NCBI RefSeq assembly: GCF_014764365.1
Contig: NZ_CP061718.1
Location: 4,046,501-4,110,500, forward strand
Origin: Roseococcus microcysteis
GTDB lineage: Bacteria > Pseudomonadota > Alphaproteobacteria > Acetobacterales > Acetobacteraceae
Direction: 5' to 3'
Length of the DNA stretch: 64,000 nt
A model generated the notes under the pieces. It saw nothing but the letters and a program-made list of their open reading frames with translations. It did not search any database and was not told the DNA's origin. Position 1 is the first letter of the stretch. Each line of letters opens with the position of its first letter. The position numbers and the translations under genes are program-made. This document shows, piece after piece, positions 1 through 8,988 of this stretch.

Positions 1-2
1 CG

Positions 3-302
3 GCGGGGCGGCTTTCGCTGCGCTACGCCTGGCTTTCGGCGCGCTGGGGCTCGCTGCCGCTGGAGGGGGGCATCGAGGCCGCCTACCGCGCCGAGCTGGA
101 TGCGGCCGAAGACCCCGCGGCCAAGCTCGCGGAGATCGAGGAGCGGCTGAACCAGCTCCGCTCGCCCTTCCGCACGGCCGAGGCCTTCTGGGTGGAGGAG
201 ATCATCGACCCGCGCGAGACGCGGCCCCTGCTGTGCGACTTCGCCCGCATGGCCGACCCGCTGCGCCAGCCCACACCGTCGAGACTGCAAATGCGGCCCT
301 GA
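3..302 (+). CDS. Acyl-CoA carboxylase carboxyltransferase (beta) subunit, C-terminal fragment
   Basis: The frame is open from the left edge and ends at the TGA at 300-302, so only the last 99 codons or so are present. The visible end carries the stretch EIIDPRETRPLLCDF, which closely matches the C-terminus of biotin-dependent propionyl/methylcrotonyl/acetyl-CoA carboxylase carboxyltransferase subunits. In that family this region belongs to the C-terminal acyl-CoA-binding crotonase-like domain. Which acyl-CoA is used cannot be told from this fragment. The next gene, 29 bp downstream, encodes a solute-binding protein, so the two may be co-transcribed in a carboxylic-acid catabolic locus (inference). 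Confidence 0.8.
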   Translation, partial: AGRLSLRYAWLSARWGSLPLEGGIEAAYRAELDAAEDPAAKLAEIEERLNQLRSPFRTAEAFWVEEIIDPRETRPLLCDFARMADPLRQPTPSRLQMRP

Positions 303-331
303 ACGGGCGCGAACCAAGGGAGGAAAAAACA

Positions 332-1300
332 ATGATCCGACGCAGCATCCTGGGCGGCCTGGCCGTCCTGCTGGCGGGGGCGGGGCTTGCCCAGGCACAA
401 TCCCCCTTCGACCGGCCCACCCGCGTCGTGGTGGGCTTTGCGGCCGGCGGCACCACCGACATCGCGGCGCGCGTGGTGGCGGAGGGCGCCGCCGGCGAAC
501 TGGGCCATCGCGCGGTGGTGGACATCCGCACCGGCGGCAGCGGCTTCATCGCGGCCGAATACGTGGTCCGCAGCCGGCCCGACGGCGCCACCGTGCTGCT
601 CTGCCCCATGGGGCCCATGACCATCAGCCCCGAACTGCCGGGCATGAACCTGCCCATTGATGTGGGGCGCGACCTGGTGCCCATCGCGAATGTCGCGCGC
701 TCCTCCTATGTGGTGGTGACGGGGGCCAACAGCCCCTATCGCACGCTGGAGGAATTGATCGCGGCGGCGCGCGCCCGGCCCGGCGCGCTCACCTATGCCA
801 GCGCGGGCTATGGCGCGGCGCAGCACCTCTCGGGCGAGCGGCTGAAGCGCATGGCGGGCATTGACCTGCTGCACGTGCCATATCGGGGCGCGGCGCTGGC
901 CGCGGTGGATGTCATCGCCGGCCGGGCGGATTTGCTGATCACCAACCTCGGCGACGTGATGGGCCAGATCAAGGGCGGGCAACTCCGCCTGCTGGCCATG
1001 GGCGACCGCCAGGGCTGGCCCGACTTCCCCGACGCGCCCCGCCTGCCGGACATCGTGCCCGGCCTGGAGGTGATCGGCTGGTTCGGCCTCTGCGGCCCGC
1101 GCGGCATGCCCGAGGAGGCGATCGCCCGTTGGGCCTCGGCGGTCCGGGCCGGGCTGGAGGTGCCGCTGCTGCGGCAGCGTCTGCTCGACAGCGGGCTCGC
1201 GCCCAATTTCGAGGACCCCGCCACCTTCGCGCGCACCATCGCCCGCGACCGCGCCGATTGGGGCGAGGTGATCCGCGCCGCCAACATCCGGGTGGAATAG
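332..1300 (+). CDS. Bug/TctC-family tripartite tricarboxylate transporter solute-binding protein
   Basis: A 322-residue periplasmic binding protein. The ATG at 332 was chosen because AAGGGAGG (316-323) lies 8 bp upstream and the protein then opens with a signal peptide (MIRRSILGG..., hydrophobic to about residue 22, cleavage near AQA-QSP). The mature start FDRPTRVVVGFAAGGTTDIAAR is the standard Bug-family N-terminus, and the conserved YASAGYGAAQHLSGE and HVPYRGAA segments follow. Family members bind carboxylates, often for TctAB permeases. No tctA or tctB lies nearby, as is common for the expanded Bug families of Acetobacteraceae and Burkholderiales. The ligand is unknown. The neighbouring carboxylase and dehydrogenase suggest an organic acid (inference). 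Confidence 0.88.
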   Translation: MIRRSILGGLAVLLAGAGLAQAQSPFDRPTRVVVGFAAGGTTDIAARVVAEGAAGELGHRAVVDIRTGGSGFIAAEYVVRSRPDGATVLLCPMGPMTISPELPGMNLPIDVGRDLVPIANVARSSYVVVTGANSPYRTLEELIAAARARPGALTYASAGYGAAQHLSGERLKRMAGIDLLHVPYRGAALAAVDVIAGRADLLITNLGDVMGQIKGGQLRLLAMGDRQGWPDFPDAPRLPDIVPGLEVIGWFGLCGPRGMPEEAIARWASAVRAGLEVPLLRQRLLDSGLAPNFEDPATFARTIARDRADWGEVIRAANIRVE

Positions 1301-1369
1301 CGGCCAGCACCTTCCCTCGCGCCCCGCCGCCATGCTGCACTGCTGGCAAGGCAAGGGAGGGCGCGGGCG

Positions 1370-2119
1370 ATGCTGCTGCAAGGCAAGGTGGCGCTGGTCA
1401 CGGGCGGGGCGTCGGGCATCGGCCGCGCCACCGCGCTGCGCATGGCCGAGGAAGGGGCCCGCGTGCTGGTCGCGGACCGTGACGGCGAAGGGGCCGCGCG
1501 CGTGGCCGAGACCATCCGCCAGGCCGGCGGCGAGGCCCACGCCCAGCCCTGCGACGTGACAATCGAGGCCGAGGTCGCCGCCATGGTCCAGGCCGCCCTC
1601 GACACCTGGGGCCGGCTGGACTGCGCCTTCAACAATGCGGGCGTGGCCCCCGTGGAGGCCCAGCCGCTCGCGGAGATCACGCCCGAGGAATGGTCGCGCG
1701 TGCTGGGCGTGAACCTGACGGGCGTGTTCCTCTGCCTGCGCCACCAGGTCCCGGCCATGGCGGCGGGCGGGGGTGGTTCCATCGTGAACACCGCCTCCAT
1801 CGCCGGGCGCATCGCGCTTCCCAAGGCCGGCGCCTATGTCGCCGCCAAGCACGCCGTGATCGGCCTGACGCGAAGTGCCGCGCTGGACCATGCGGGGCAG
1901 GGGGTGCGGGTGAACGCCATCTGCCCGGGCTATGTCGAGACGCCGCTCGCCAGCCCCAGCATCGCGCGGCGGCGCGAGGCGATCCTGGCCCGCGTGCCGC
2001 TGCGCCGCATCGGCACGGTGGAGGAGATCGCGGATGCGGTGGTGTGGCTGCTGTCGGACCGCGCGGGCTTCGTGACGGGCGAGGCGATGGCCGCGGATGG
2101 CGGCCACACGGCCAACTGA
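1370..2119 (+). CDS. SDR-family NAD(P)-dependent oxidoreductase
   Basis: A classical short-chain dehydrogenase/reductase of 249 residues. It has the cofactor motif TGGASGIG near residue 11, NNAG near residue 88, an active-site Ser in NTASIAG, the YxxxK pair in YVAAKHAV, and a C-terminal FVTGEAMAADGG of the family type. GGGAGG at about 1355-1360 precedes the ATG. It follows the Bug gene on the same strand and ends 3 bp from the convergent monooxygenase gene. No substrate can be assigned. Cyclohexanol/alcohol-dehydrogenase-like SDRs are often paired with Baeyer-Villiger enzymes, which fits the neighbour but is not proof. Confidence 0.88.
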   Translation: MLLQGKVALVTGGASGIGRATALRMAEEGARVLVADRDGEGAARVAETIRQAGGEAHAQPCDVTIEAEVAAMVQAALDTWGRLDCAFNNAGVAPVEAQPLAEITPEEWSRVLGVNLTGVFLCLRHQVPAMAAGGGGSIVNTASIAGRIALPKAGAYVAAKHAVIGLTRSAALDHAGQGVRVNAICPGYVETPLASPSIARRREAILARVPLRRIGTVEEIADAVVWLLSDRAGFVTGEAMAADGGHTAN

Positions 2120-2122
2120 GCC

Positions 2123-3754
2123 TTACTCCGCCGCCACCGCCCGCGCCCCCGCCGTCAGCGTGAAGCCCGGATAACCCTCGGCCGCGATGGCATCGCAGCG
2201 TTCGCGATAGGTGCCAACCCCGCCCACATAGGGCATGAAGAGCTGCGGCTTGCCCGGAATATTGGCGCCCATGTACCAGGAATTCGCCTGGGGATAGAGG
2301 GTGCGGTGCGCCACCTCGTTCACATGCGCGACCCATTCCTCCTGCGCCTCGGCCGTGGGTTCCACGCGGGTCAGGCCCCGCGCCTGCATCCGCGCCAGCA
2401 GCTCCGTGACCCAATCCACATGCTGCTCGATGGACACGATCATGTTGGACAGCACGGAGGGGCTGCCCGGCCCCGTGATCATGAACATGTTGGGGAAGCC
2501 CGCCACCATCAGCCCGAGATGCGCGCGCGGCCCATCGGCCCAGAGCTGCCGCAAGGACAGCCCGCCCGCCCCGCGCAGATCCATGGCCAGGATGGTGCCC
2601 GTCATGGCGTCGAAGCCCGTGGCGCAGACCAGCGTGTCGAATTCGTGCAGGCCGGCGCGGGTGCGGATGCCGCCCTCCGTCACCTCCTCGATCGGGTCGC
2701 GGCGCAGGTCCACCAGCCGGACATTCTCGCGGTTGAAGGTCTCGTAATAGCGCGTGTCCACGCAGATGCGCTTGGTGCCGATGGGGTGGTTGGTGGGCGC
2801 CAGCGCCTCGGCCACCGCGGGGTCATGCACCATCGCGCGGATCTTGCGGCGGACGAACTCGGCGGCGGTGTCGTTCGCCTCCTTGTTCAGCAGCAGGTCG
2901 CTGAAGGACGCCATGAAGGCCGTGCCGCCCGCCTGCCAGCGGCGTTCGTATTCCGCCTCGCGCTCGGCCTCGGTCACTTCCAGCGCGGATTTCGGATTGA
3001 GTTCGTAGAGAATGCCCGTGCGCATCTTCCGCGCCGCCGCGCGCCGCGCCGCGTAGTCCTGCTTCCAGGATTGCTCGTAGGGCTCGTCCATAGGCGCGTT
3101 GCGCGAGGGGATGGAGAAATTGGGCGTGCGCTGGAACACCGTCACATGCGCCTGCTCCGCGATCACGGGAATGGCCTGGATGGCGGAGGAGCCGGTGCCG
3201 ATCACCCCCACGCGCTGGCCGGTGAAATCCACGCCCTCATGCGGCCATTGCCCGGTGTGCAGCACGCGGCCCGTGAAGCGCTCGATGCCCGGAATGTCCG
3301 GCAGCCGCGCGGAGGAGAGGCAGCCCGTCGCCAGCACCAAGTGCCGCGCCGTGATCTCCTGCGCGCGGTCAGTGGCCACGCGCCATTCGCCGGCGCTTTC
3401 ATCCCATCGCGCGCCCGTCACGCGCGTCTCGAAGCTGATGTCGCGCCGCAGGTCCAGCACATCGGCCACATGGTTCGCGTAGCGCAGGATTTCGGGCTGG
3501 GCGGCGAAGCGTTCGGACCAGCGCCAGCCCTGCTGCAATTCGTCGTGGAAGGAGTAGGAATACTGCATGCTCTCCACGTCGCAGCGCGCGCCGGGATAGC
3601 GGTTCCAGTACCAGGTGCCGCCCACGCCCGCCCCGGCCTCCACCACATGCGCGGCGAGGCCGAGGCCGCGCAGCCGATGCAGCATGTACATGCCGCCGAA
3701 GCCGGCACCCACGACAAGCACGTCGAGCCGCGAAGGCGGGGTCACTTTGGACAT
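2123..3754 (-). CDS. Flavin-containing monooxygenase of the Baeyer-Villiger (cyclohexanone monooxygenase-like) type
   Basis: A 543-residue flavoprotein. An FAD-binding GAGFGG lies at residues 16-21, followed by the GGTWYWNRYPGARCD segment typical of type I Baeyer-Villiger monooxygenases. The diagnostic fingerprint F-x-G-x3-H-x3-W-P is present at residues 160-171 (FTGRVLHTGQWP), and an NADPH-binding GVIGTGSS follows. Enzymes of this family use NADPH and O2 to convert ketones to esters or lactones. The gene runs convergent to the SDR and divergent from the ABC importer. The fingerprint makes the class secure; the ketone substrate is unknown. Confidence 0.9.
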   Translation of the reverse strand: MSKVTPPSRLDVLVVGAGFGGMYMLHRLRGLGLAAHVVEAGAGVGGTWYWNRYPGARCDVESMQYSYSFHDELQQGWRWSERFAAQPEILRYANHVADVLDLRRDISFETRVTGARWDESAGEWRVATDRAQEITARHLVLATGCLSSARLPDIPGIERFTGRVLHTGQWPHEGVDFTGQRVGVIGTGSSAIQAIPVIAEQAHVTVFQRTPNFSIPSRNAPMDEPYEQSWKQDYAARRAAARKMRTGILYELNPKSALEVTEAEREAEYERRWQAGGTAFMASFSDLLLNKEANDTAAEFVRRKIRAMVHDPAVAEALAPTNHPIGTKRICVDTRYYETFNRENVRLVDLRRDPIEEVTEGGIRTRAGLHEFDTLVCATGFDAMTGTILAMDLRGAGGLSLRQLWADGPRAHLGLMVAGFPNMFMITGPGSPSVLSNMIVSIEQHVDWVTELLARMQARGLTRVEPTAEAQEEWVAHVNEVAHRTLYPQANSWYMGANIPGKPQLFMPYVGGVGTYRERCDAIAAEGYPGFTLTAGARAVAAE

Positions 3755-4025
3755 GGTTTTCTCCCTTTGGCCGGGAGCCTATCGGGCTTCGCGCCGCCAC
3801 TTCAATGCGTTTGCGGTGCATTCTTCCTTTGCGGGATGAGGCGCTGATTTTGGAACGCCCGCCACACCGCGCGACCACCTCCAAATTCATGCTTGCTTTG
3901 CGCCGCGAACCTCGTCGCTAATGGTTGCGGCAACGGTGCACCAGAAGCGCCGGGTCATGGAGGAAAGATGGGGTCCAGGGGGGAGTCCGCGCGGCGAGCG
4001 CCTGCGCGCGGGAAAGGTGCGGCGC

Positions 4026-4800
4026 GTGGCGCTGCTTGAGGTTCGGGACATCGTGGTGCGCTTCGGTGGCGTCACCGCCGTGGGCGGCGTCTCCTTCGAC
4101 GTGGGGGAGCGCCAGATCTGCGGCCTCATCGGCCCCAATGGCGCGGGCAAGACCACGCTGTTCAACGTGATCAGCGGCATCTACCGCCCGCAGGAGGGCC
4201 AGGTGCGCTTCGCGGGCACCGTCACCACGGGCATGCCGCGGCACCGCATGGCGCCGCTGGGGCTGGGGCGCACCTTCCAGAACCTCGCGCTGTTCAAATC
4301 CATGACGGTGCGGGAGAACATCCTGGCCGGCGCGCATTCGGCCGGAAGCGCGGGCTTCCTCGCCAATGCGCTGCGCCTGCCGCGCGCGCGGGCCGAGGAA
4401 GCGGCGGCCGCGCGGCGCGCACGCGAACTCATCCATCTGCTGCAGCTCGACGCCGTGGCGGACAAGCTGGTGGTGGACCTGCCCTTCGGCACGCAGAAAC
4501 GCGTGGAGATGGCCCGCGCCCTCATCAGCGAACCCAAGCTGCTGTTGCTGGATGAGCCCGCGGGCGGGCTGAACCATGGCGAGGTGGATGAGCTGGCGGA
4601 GCTGTTCCAGCATGTCCGCCGCAGCTTCGACCTGGCCATCCTGCTGGTCGAGCATCACATGAGCCTGGTGATGCGCGTCTCCGACAAGGTGGTGGCGCTC
4701 GATTTCGGCAAGAAGATCGCGGACGGCACGCCGGACGAGGTCCGCTCCAGCCCCGAGGTGATCCGCGCCTATCTGGGCGATGGCCATGCGGAGGCCGCGC

Positions 4801-4811
<11 letters not shown>
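4026..4811 (+). CDS. livG: ABC transporter ATP-binding protein, LivG type
   Basis: First gene of a branched-chain-amino-acid-type (HAAT) importer. The frame is open from 3921, but a GTG at 4026 gives the family N-terminus (VALLEVRDIVVRFGGVTAV) and has GGAAAGG 8 bp upstream. From that start the Walker A motif GPNGAGKTT is at residues 36-44, and the signature-like FGTQKRVEMARAL and Walker B LLLLDEP lie near residues 155-180. The C-terminal EHHMSLVMRVSDKVVALDFG is characteristic of LivG rather than LivF. It overlaps livF by 11 bp, indicating translational coupling. The imported solute may be an amino acid, an amide or an aromatic acid. Confidence 0.9.
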
Positions 4812-5505
<694 letters not shown>

Positions 5506-5508
5506 ATC

Positions 5509-6380
5509 ATGGATGCCTTCCTTCTCCAGCTGGCGGCCGGCATCGCGACGGGGGCATCTATGCCTCCGTCGCCTTGGCCATCGTCATGATCTACCAGGCC
5601 ACGCACCATGTGAATTTCGCCCAGGGCGAGATGGCGACGCTCTCCACCTTCATCGCCCTCACCTTCATCCAGGCGGGGTTTCCCTACTGGGTGGCCTTCG
5701 GCGCGACGCTCGCCGTCTCCTTCGTGATGGGCGCGCTGGTGGAACGCCTCATCATGCGCCCGGTGCAGCACGCGCCGATCCTGACGCATGTGGGCGTCTA
5801 TATCGGCATGCTGCTCATCATCGGGAACCTCACGGGCTGGGTGTTCGGCTACACGACGAAGGTGTTTCCCTCGCCCTTCGAGGGCGGGGGGCCGATGCTG
5901 GGCGGGCTGCTCTCGGCGCACCAGCTGGGCAGCGTGGGCGTGACACTGGCGGTGCTGGTGCTGGTCTATCTGTTCTTCACGAAGACCTCGCTCGGGCTGG
6001 CCATGCGCGCGGCGGCGTACAACCCGCGCTCGGCGCGCCTCGTGGGCATCCGGGTGGATGTGATGCTGGCGCTGGGCTGGGGGCTGGCGGCGGCCATCGG
6101 TTCCGTGGCGGGGATGATGGTCGCGCCCATCGTCTTCCTCGACCCGAACATGATGCTGGGCATCCTGCTCTACGCCTTCGCCGGCGCGCTGCTGGGCGGC
6201 ATCGACAACCCGCCGGGCGCGGTGGTCGGCGGCTTCCTGGTGGGCGTGCTGGAGAATCTGGCCGGCGCCTACATCGTGGGCACGGAGCTGAAGCTCTCGG
6301 TGGCGCTCGTCATCATCATCGGCGTGCTGGTGCTGAAGCCCTCCGGGCTGTTCGGCCGCGTCGTCTTCTCGAGGGTGTGA
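5509..6380 (+). CDS. livH: Branched-chain amino acid ABC permease LivH, with an apparent one-base frameshift
   Basis: The expected start is the ATG at 5509, 3 bp after livF, encoding MDAFLLQLAAGIATG and then continuing in the next frame as IYASVALAIVMIYQATHHVNFAQGEM, a textbook LivH N-terminus. The change of frame falls in the G run at 5550-5554 (five G; six would restore the frame). The 872-nt span is one short of a multiple of three, and the repaired protein would be 290 residues. The rest is a normal hydrophobic permease ending with the family signature GALLGGIDNPPGAVVGG. The other operon genes are intact, so a base-calling error is the simplest reading. A truncated product starting near the TTG at 5574 would lose part of the first membrane segment. 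Confidence 0.85.
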
Positions 6381-6383
6381 GCG

Positions 6384-7400
6384 ATGAGCGCGATCCAGGA
6401 GACGCCGACCCTCGCCGCCGCCGCGCCCCGCGTCAGCATCGCAAGGCGCGGCCTGTGGCTAGCGCTGGCGCTGGCCGCGGCCCTCGCGCCGCTCTGGCTG
6501 CTGGAGAGCTTCCATCTGTTCCAGCTCACCATGGCCGTCATCATGTCGCTGGCCGTGCTGGGGCTGAACATCGTCACCGGCTACAATGGGCAGATCTCGC
6601 TCGGGCATGGCGCCTTCTTCGCCATCGGCGCCTATGTCACGGCCATATTGATGGCCCAGGCCGACTGGTCCTTCTACGCGACACTGCCCTTCGCCGCGGC
6701 CATCTGCGGCATGGTGGGCTATGCGGTGGGGTTGCCGGCGCTGCGGCTGGGGGGACTGTACCTGGCGCTCGTCACCTTCTCGCTGGCCGTGGCCGTGCCG
6801 CAACTGCTCAAGCACCGGGCGCTGGAGGATTGGACGGGCGGCGTGCAGGGCCTCTTCCTGATGAAGCCCGAACCGCCCGCCTGGCTGACCGCGCAGGTCG
6901 CCATCACGCCCGACCAATTCATGTATCTGGTCGCGCTGGTGGTGGCGGCCCTCTGCTATCTGCTCGCCTGGAACCTCATCCGCGGGCGCATCGGCCGCGC
7001 GCTGATGGCGACGCGCGACCACCCGACGGCCGCCGAGGCCATGGGCATGGACATCGCCGCGCTGAAGACCCGCGCCTTCGCGGTGAGCGCGATGATCACG
7101 GGCGTGGCCGGCGCGCTCTCGGCCGCGGCGGTGGAGTTCGTGGCGCCCGACAGCTTCACCTTCCTGCTCTCCATTTCGCTGTTTGTCGGCATGGTGGTGG
7201 GGGGTGTGGCGTCCATCCTGGGCTCCGTCTTCGGCGGGCTTTTCGTGCTCTTCGTGCCGAACATCGCGGAGAGCATCAGCCGCGCCGCGCCGGGCGTGAT
7301 CTACGGCATCATTCTCATCGTGTTTCTGTTCGTCCTGCCCGATGGGGTCGCGGGGCTGGTGCGCCGCGTCCTCGCCCGGCTGGGCGGGCGTGCGCCCTGA
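6384..7400 (+). CDS. livM: Branched-chain amino acid ABC permease LivM
   Basis: A 338-residue membrane protein starting 3 bp after livH. After a short charged N-terminus (SIARRG) there are multiple hydrophobic segments. The family-typical LNIVTGYNGQISLGHGAFFAIGAY lies near residues 54-77, RDHPTAAEAMGMDIAALKTRAFAVSA (the cytoplasmic loop contacting the ATPase) near residue 210, and a C-terminal VASILGSVFGG region follows. It pairs with LivH to form the heterodimeric channel. Part of the livG-F-H-M-binding protein operon. Confidence 0.93.
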   Translation: MSAIQETPTLAAAAPRVSIARRGLWLALALAAALAPLWLLESFHLFQLTMAVIMSLAVLGLNIVTGYNGQISLGHGAFFAIGAYVTAILMAQADWSFYATLPFAAAICGMVGYAVGLPALRLGGLYLALVTFSLAVAVPQLLKHRALEDWTGGVQGLFLMKPEPPAWLTAQVAITPDQFMYLVALVVAALCYLLAWNLIRGRIGRALMATRDHPTAAEAMGMDIAALKTRAFAVSAMITGVAGALSAAAVEFVAPDSFTFLLSISLFVGMVVGGVASILGSVFGGLFVLFVPNIAESISRAAPGVIYGIILIVFLFVLPDGVAGLVRRVLARLGGRAP

Positions 7401-7432
7401 CCAACACAACAAGAAACGAGAGGAACACATCC

Positions 7433-8641
7433 ATGACGACCACCCGCCGCCTTCTCCTCGCCGGCAGCGCCGGCGCCTTGGCCGCGCCGCAGATCGCCGC
7501 CGCGCAGGAAGCGCCCGGCGTGACGGCCACCGAGATCCATATCGGCAGCACCAACGCCCTGTCCGGCCCCGCCTCCTCCTATTCCGTCATCTCGCGCTGC
7601 CTCGAGGGCATGTTCCGCCGCCTGAACGATGAGGGCGGGGTGGGCGGTCGCCGCGTGCGCTTCACCGTCTATGACGATGGCTACCAGCCCCCGCGCACGC
7701 TGGAACAGACCCGCCGCCTGGTGGAGCGTGACCGGGTGGCCTTCCTGTTCAACCAGCTCGGCACGCCCACCAACAACGCGGTGCACCGCTATGTGAACCA
7801 GCGCCGCGTGCCGCATCTGTTCCTGGCCACCGGCGCCGACAAATGGGCGAACCCGCGCGAATTTCCCTACACGATGGGTTGGCAGCCCAGCTATCGCGTC
7901 GAGGCGCAGATCTACACCAAGCACGTGCTGGAACAGCGGCCCAATGCGAAGATCGCGCTGCTCTACCAGAACGATGATTTCGGGCGGGACTACCTGCACG
8001 GCGTGCAGGACGTGCTGGGTGATCGTTTCCGCTCCATGGTCGTCACCGCCACGAACGAGGCGACGGACCCCACCATTGACAGCCAGATCGTCCAGCTCCA
8101 GGCGACGGGCGCCGATGTGCTGATCTGCGGCGTCATCCCGCGCTTCGCCGCCCAGGCCATCCGGCGCGTGCACGACATCGGCTGGCGGCCGATGATGTTC
8201 ATGACCAATGTCTCGGTCTCGGTCGGCGTCGTCATGCAGCCGGCCGGGGTGGAGAAGGGGGTGGGCCTCATCACCTCCGACTACCGCAAGGACCAGTCCG
8301 ACCCCGCCTGGGCCAACGACCCCGGCATGAATGAATGGCGCCAGTTCATGCAGCGCTACATCCCCGATGGCGATCTGGGCGACAACAACTACACCTACGG
8401 CTATGGCGTGGGCGCGACCATGATCCAGGTGCTGCGCCAATGCGGCAACGACTTCAGCCGCGAGAATGTGATGAACCAGGCCCGCAACATCCGCCCCATG
8501 CAGCTCGCCACCCTGCTGCCGGGCGTCATGGTGCAGAGCCAGCCCGATAACTACAACGTGATCCGCCAGATGCAGCTGCAGCGCTGGAATGGGGGAAGCT
8601 GGGAACGCTTCGGCAATGTGATCGAGGGCGCGGGAAGCTGA
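7433..8641 (+). CDS. ABC transporter substrate-binding protein, LivJ/LivK-like (Peripla_BP_6)
   Basis: A 402-residue secreted binding protein from the ATG at 7433, preceded by GAGAGGAA. The N-terminus (MTTTRRLLLAGSAGALAAPQIAAAQ) is a signal peptide with a twin-arginine-like start. The mature part opens TATEIHIGSTNALSGPASS, the standard type I binding fold, and contains the family features EQTRRLVERDRVAFLFNQLGTPTNNA and ALLYQNDDFGRDYLHG. It is the last gene of the importer operon. Homologues with this N-terminus are often labelled branched-chain amino acid binding proteins, but in Alphaproteobacteria many bind aromatic or other acids. Confidence 0.9.
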   Translation: MTTTRRLLLAGSAGALAAPQIAAAQEAPGVTATEIHIGSTNALSGPASSYSVISRCLEGMFRRLNDEGGVGGRRVRFTVYDDGYQPPRTLEQTRRLVERDRVAFLFNQLGTPTNNAVHRYVNQRRVPHLFLATGADKWANPREFPYTMGWQPSYRVEAQIYTKHVLEQRPNAKIALLYQNDDFGRDYLHGVQDVLGDRFRSMVVTATNEATDPTIDSQIVQLQATGADVLICGVIPRFAAQAIRRVHDIGWRPMMFMTNVSVSVGVVMQPAGVEKGVGLITSDYRKDQSDPAWANDPGMNEWRQFMQRYIPDGDLGDNNYTYGYGVGATMIQVLRQCGNDFSRENVMNQARNIRPMQLATLLPGVMVQSQPDNYNVIRQMQLQRWNGGSWERFGNVIEGAGS

Positions 8642-8669
8642 GGCGGGAAATAGCCCGGGCCATGTGAGG

Positions 8670-8689
8670 GGGCGGCGGCATCGCCGCCC
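8670..8689 (+). terminator. Weak hairpin after the ABC importer operon
   Basis: Eight paired bases (GGGCGGCG / CGCCGCCC) around a 4-nt loop, 28 bp after the stop codon. There is no real T tract (only TT), so intrinsic termination is uncertain. It could equally be an mRNA 3'-end stabiliser. Confidence 0.3.
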
Positions 8690-8725
8690 TTGCGAACGGC
8701 GCCGGCACGCCAAGGCGTTGCGTCG

Positions 8726-8754
8726 TTGACCACATGGAAAAAAATACGTAATTT
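8726..8754 (+). promoter_or_regulatory. Candidate sigma-70-type promoter for the hybrid histidine kinase
   Basis: TTGACC at 8726-8731, a 17-bp spacer rich in A, then TAATTT at 8749-8754. It is the only clearly AT-rich stretch in this GC-rich interval. Transcription would start near 8760, about 230 bp before the chosen start codon. Confidence 0.35.
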
Positions 8755-8988
8755 TCTGACATCGCAAATCTATCGCTGGTTGAGGCGGTTCATGCCGCCT
8801 CGTCCTATGCGCGAGAAAACATCAGGCTCCGCACGGCCGTAAGGCGACTGTGTGGAACCACGCGCCTGTCAGCCACGCGGAGAGGACGCGTTGCGACCAT
8901 TTTCCGGAACCGCCATCGCCGACCCAGGGCCGAATTTGCAAGACATGTGCCGCCGCAACGCCGAGAACCACCCGAACGGAGCGGCGTG

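Larger units (their letters stand above)
8642..8988. other. 347-bp intergenic region with AT-rich promoter segment
   Basis: No convincing gene. It holds a short GC hairpin just after the binding-protein gene (8670-8689) and a conspicuously AT-rich block (about 8735-8775) containing the best promoter candidate for the downstream kinase. The remaining 200 bp or so before the kinase start would be an unusually long leader, so a further promoter nearer the gene is possible. Confidence 0.5.

Noticed and set aside
83-2107. A 674-codon open frame on the minus strand opposite the Bug and SDR genes
   Set aside because: Composition is Arg/Ala/His-rich as expected of an antisense shadow in GC-rich DNA. 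The plus-strand genes carry clear family motifs.
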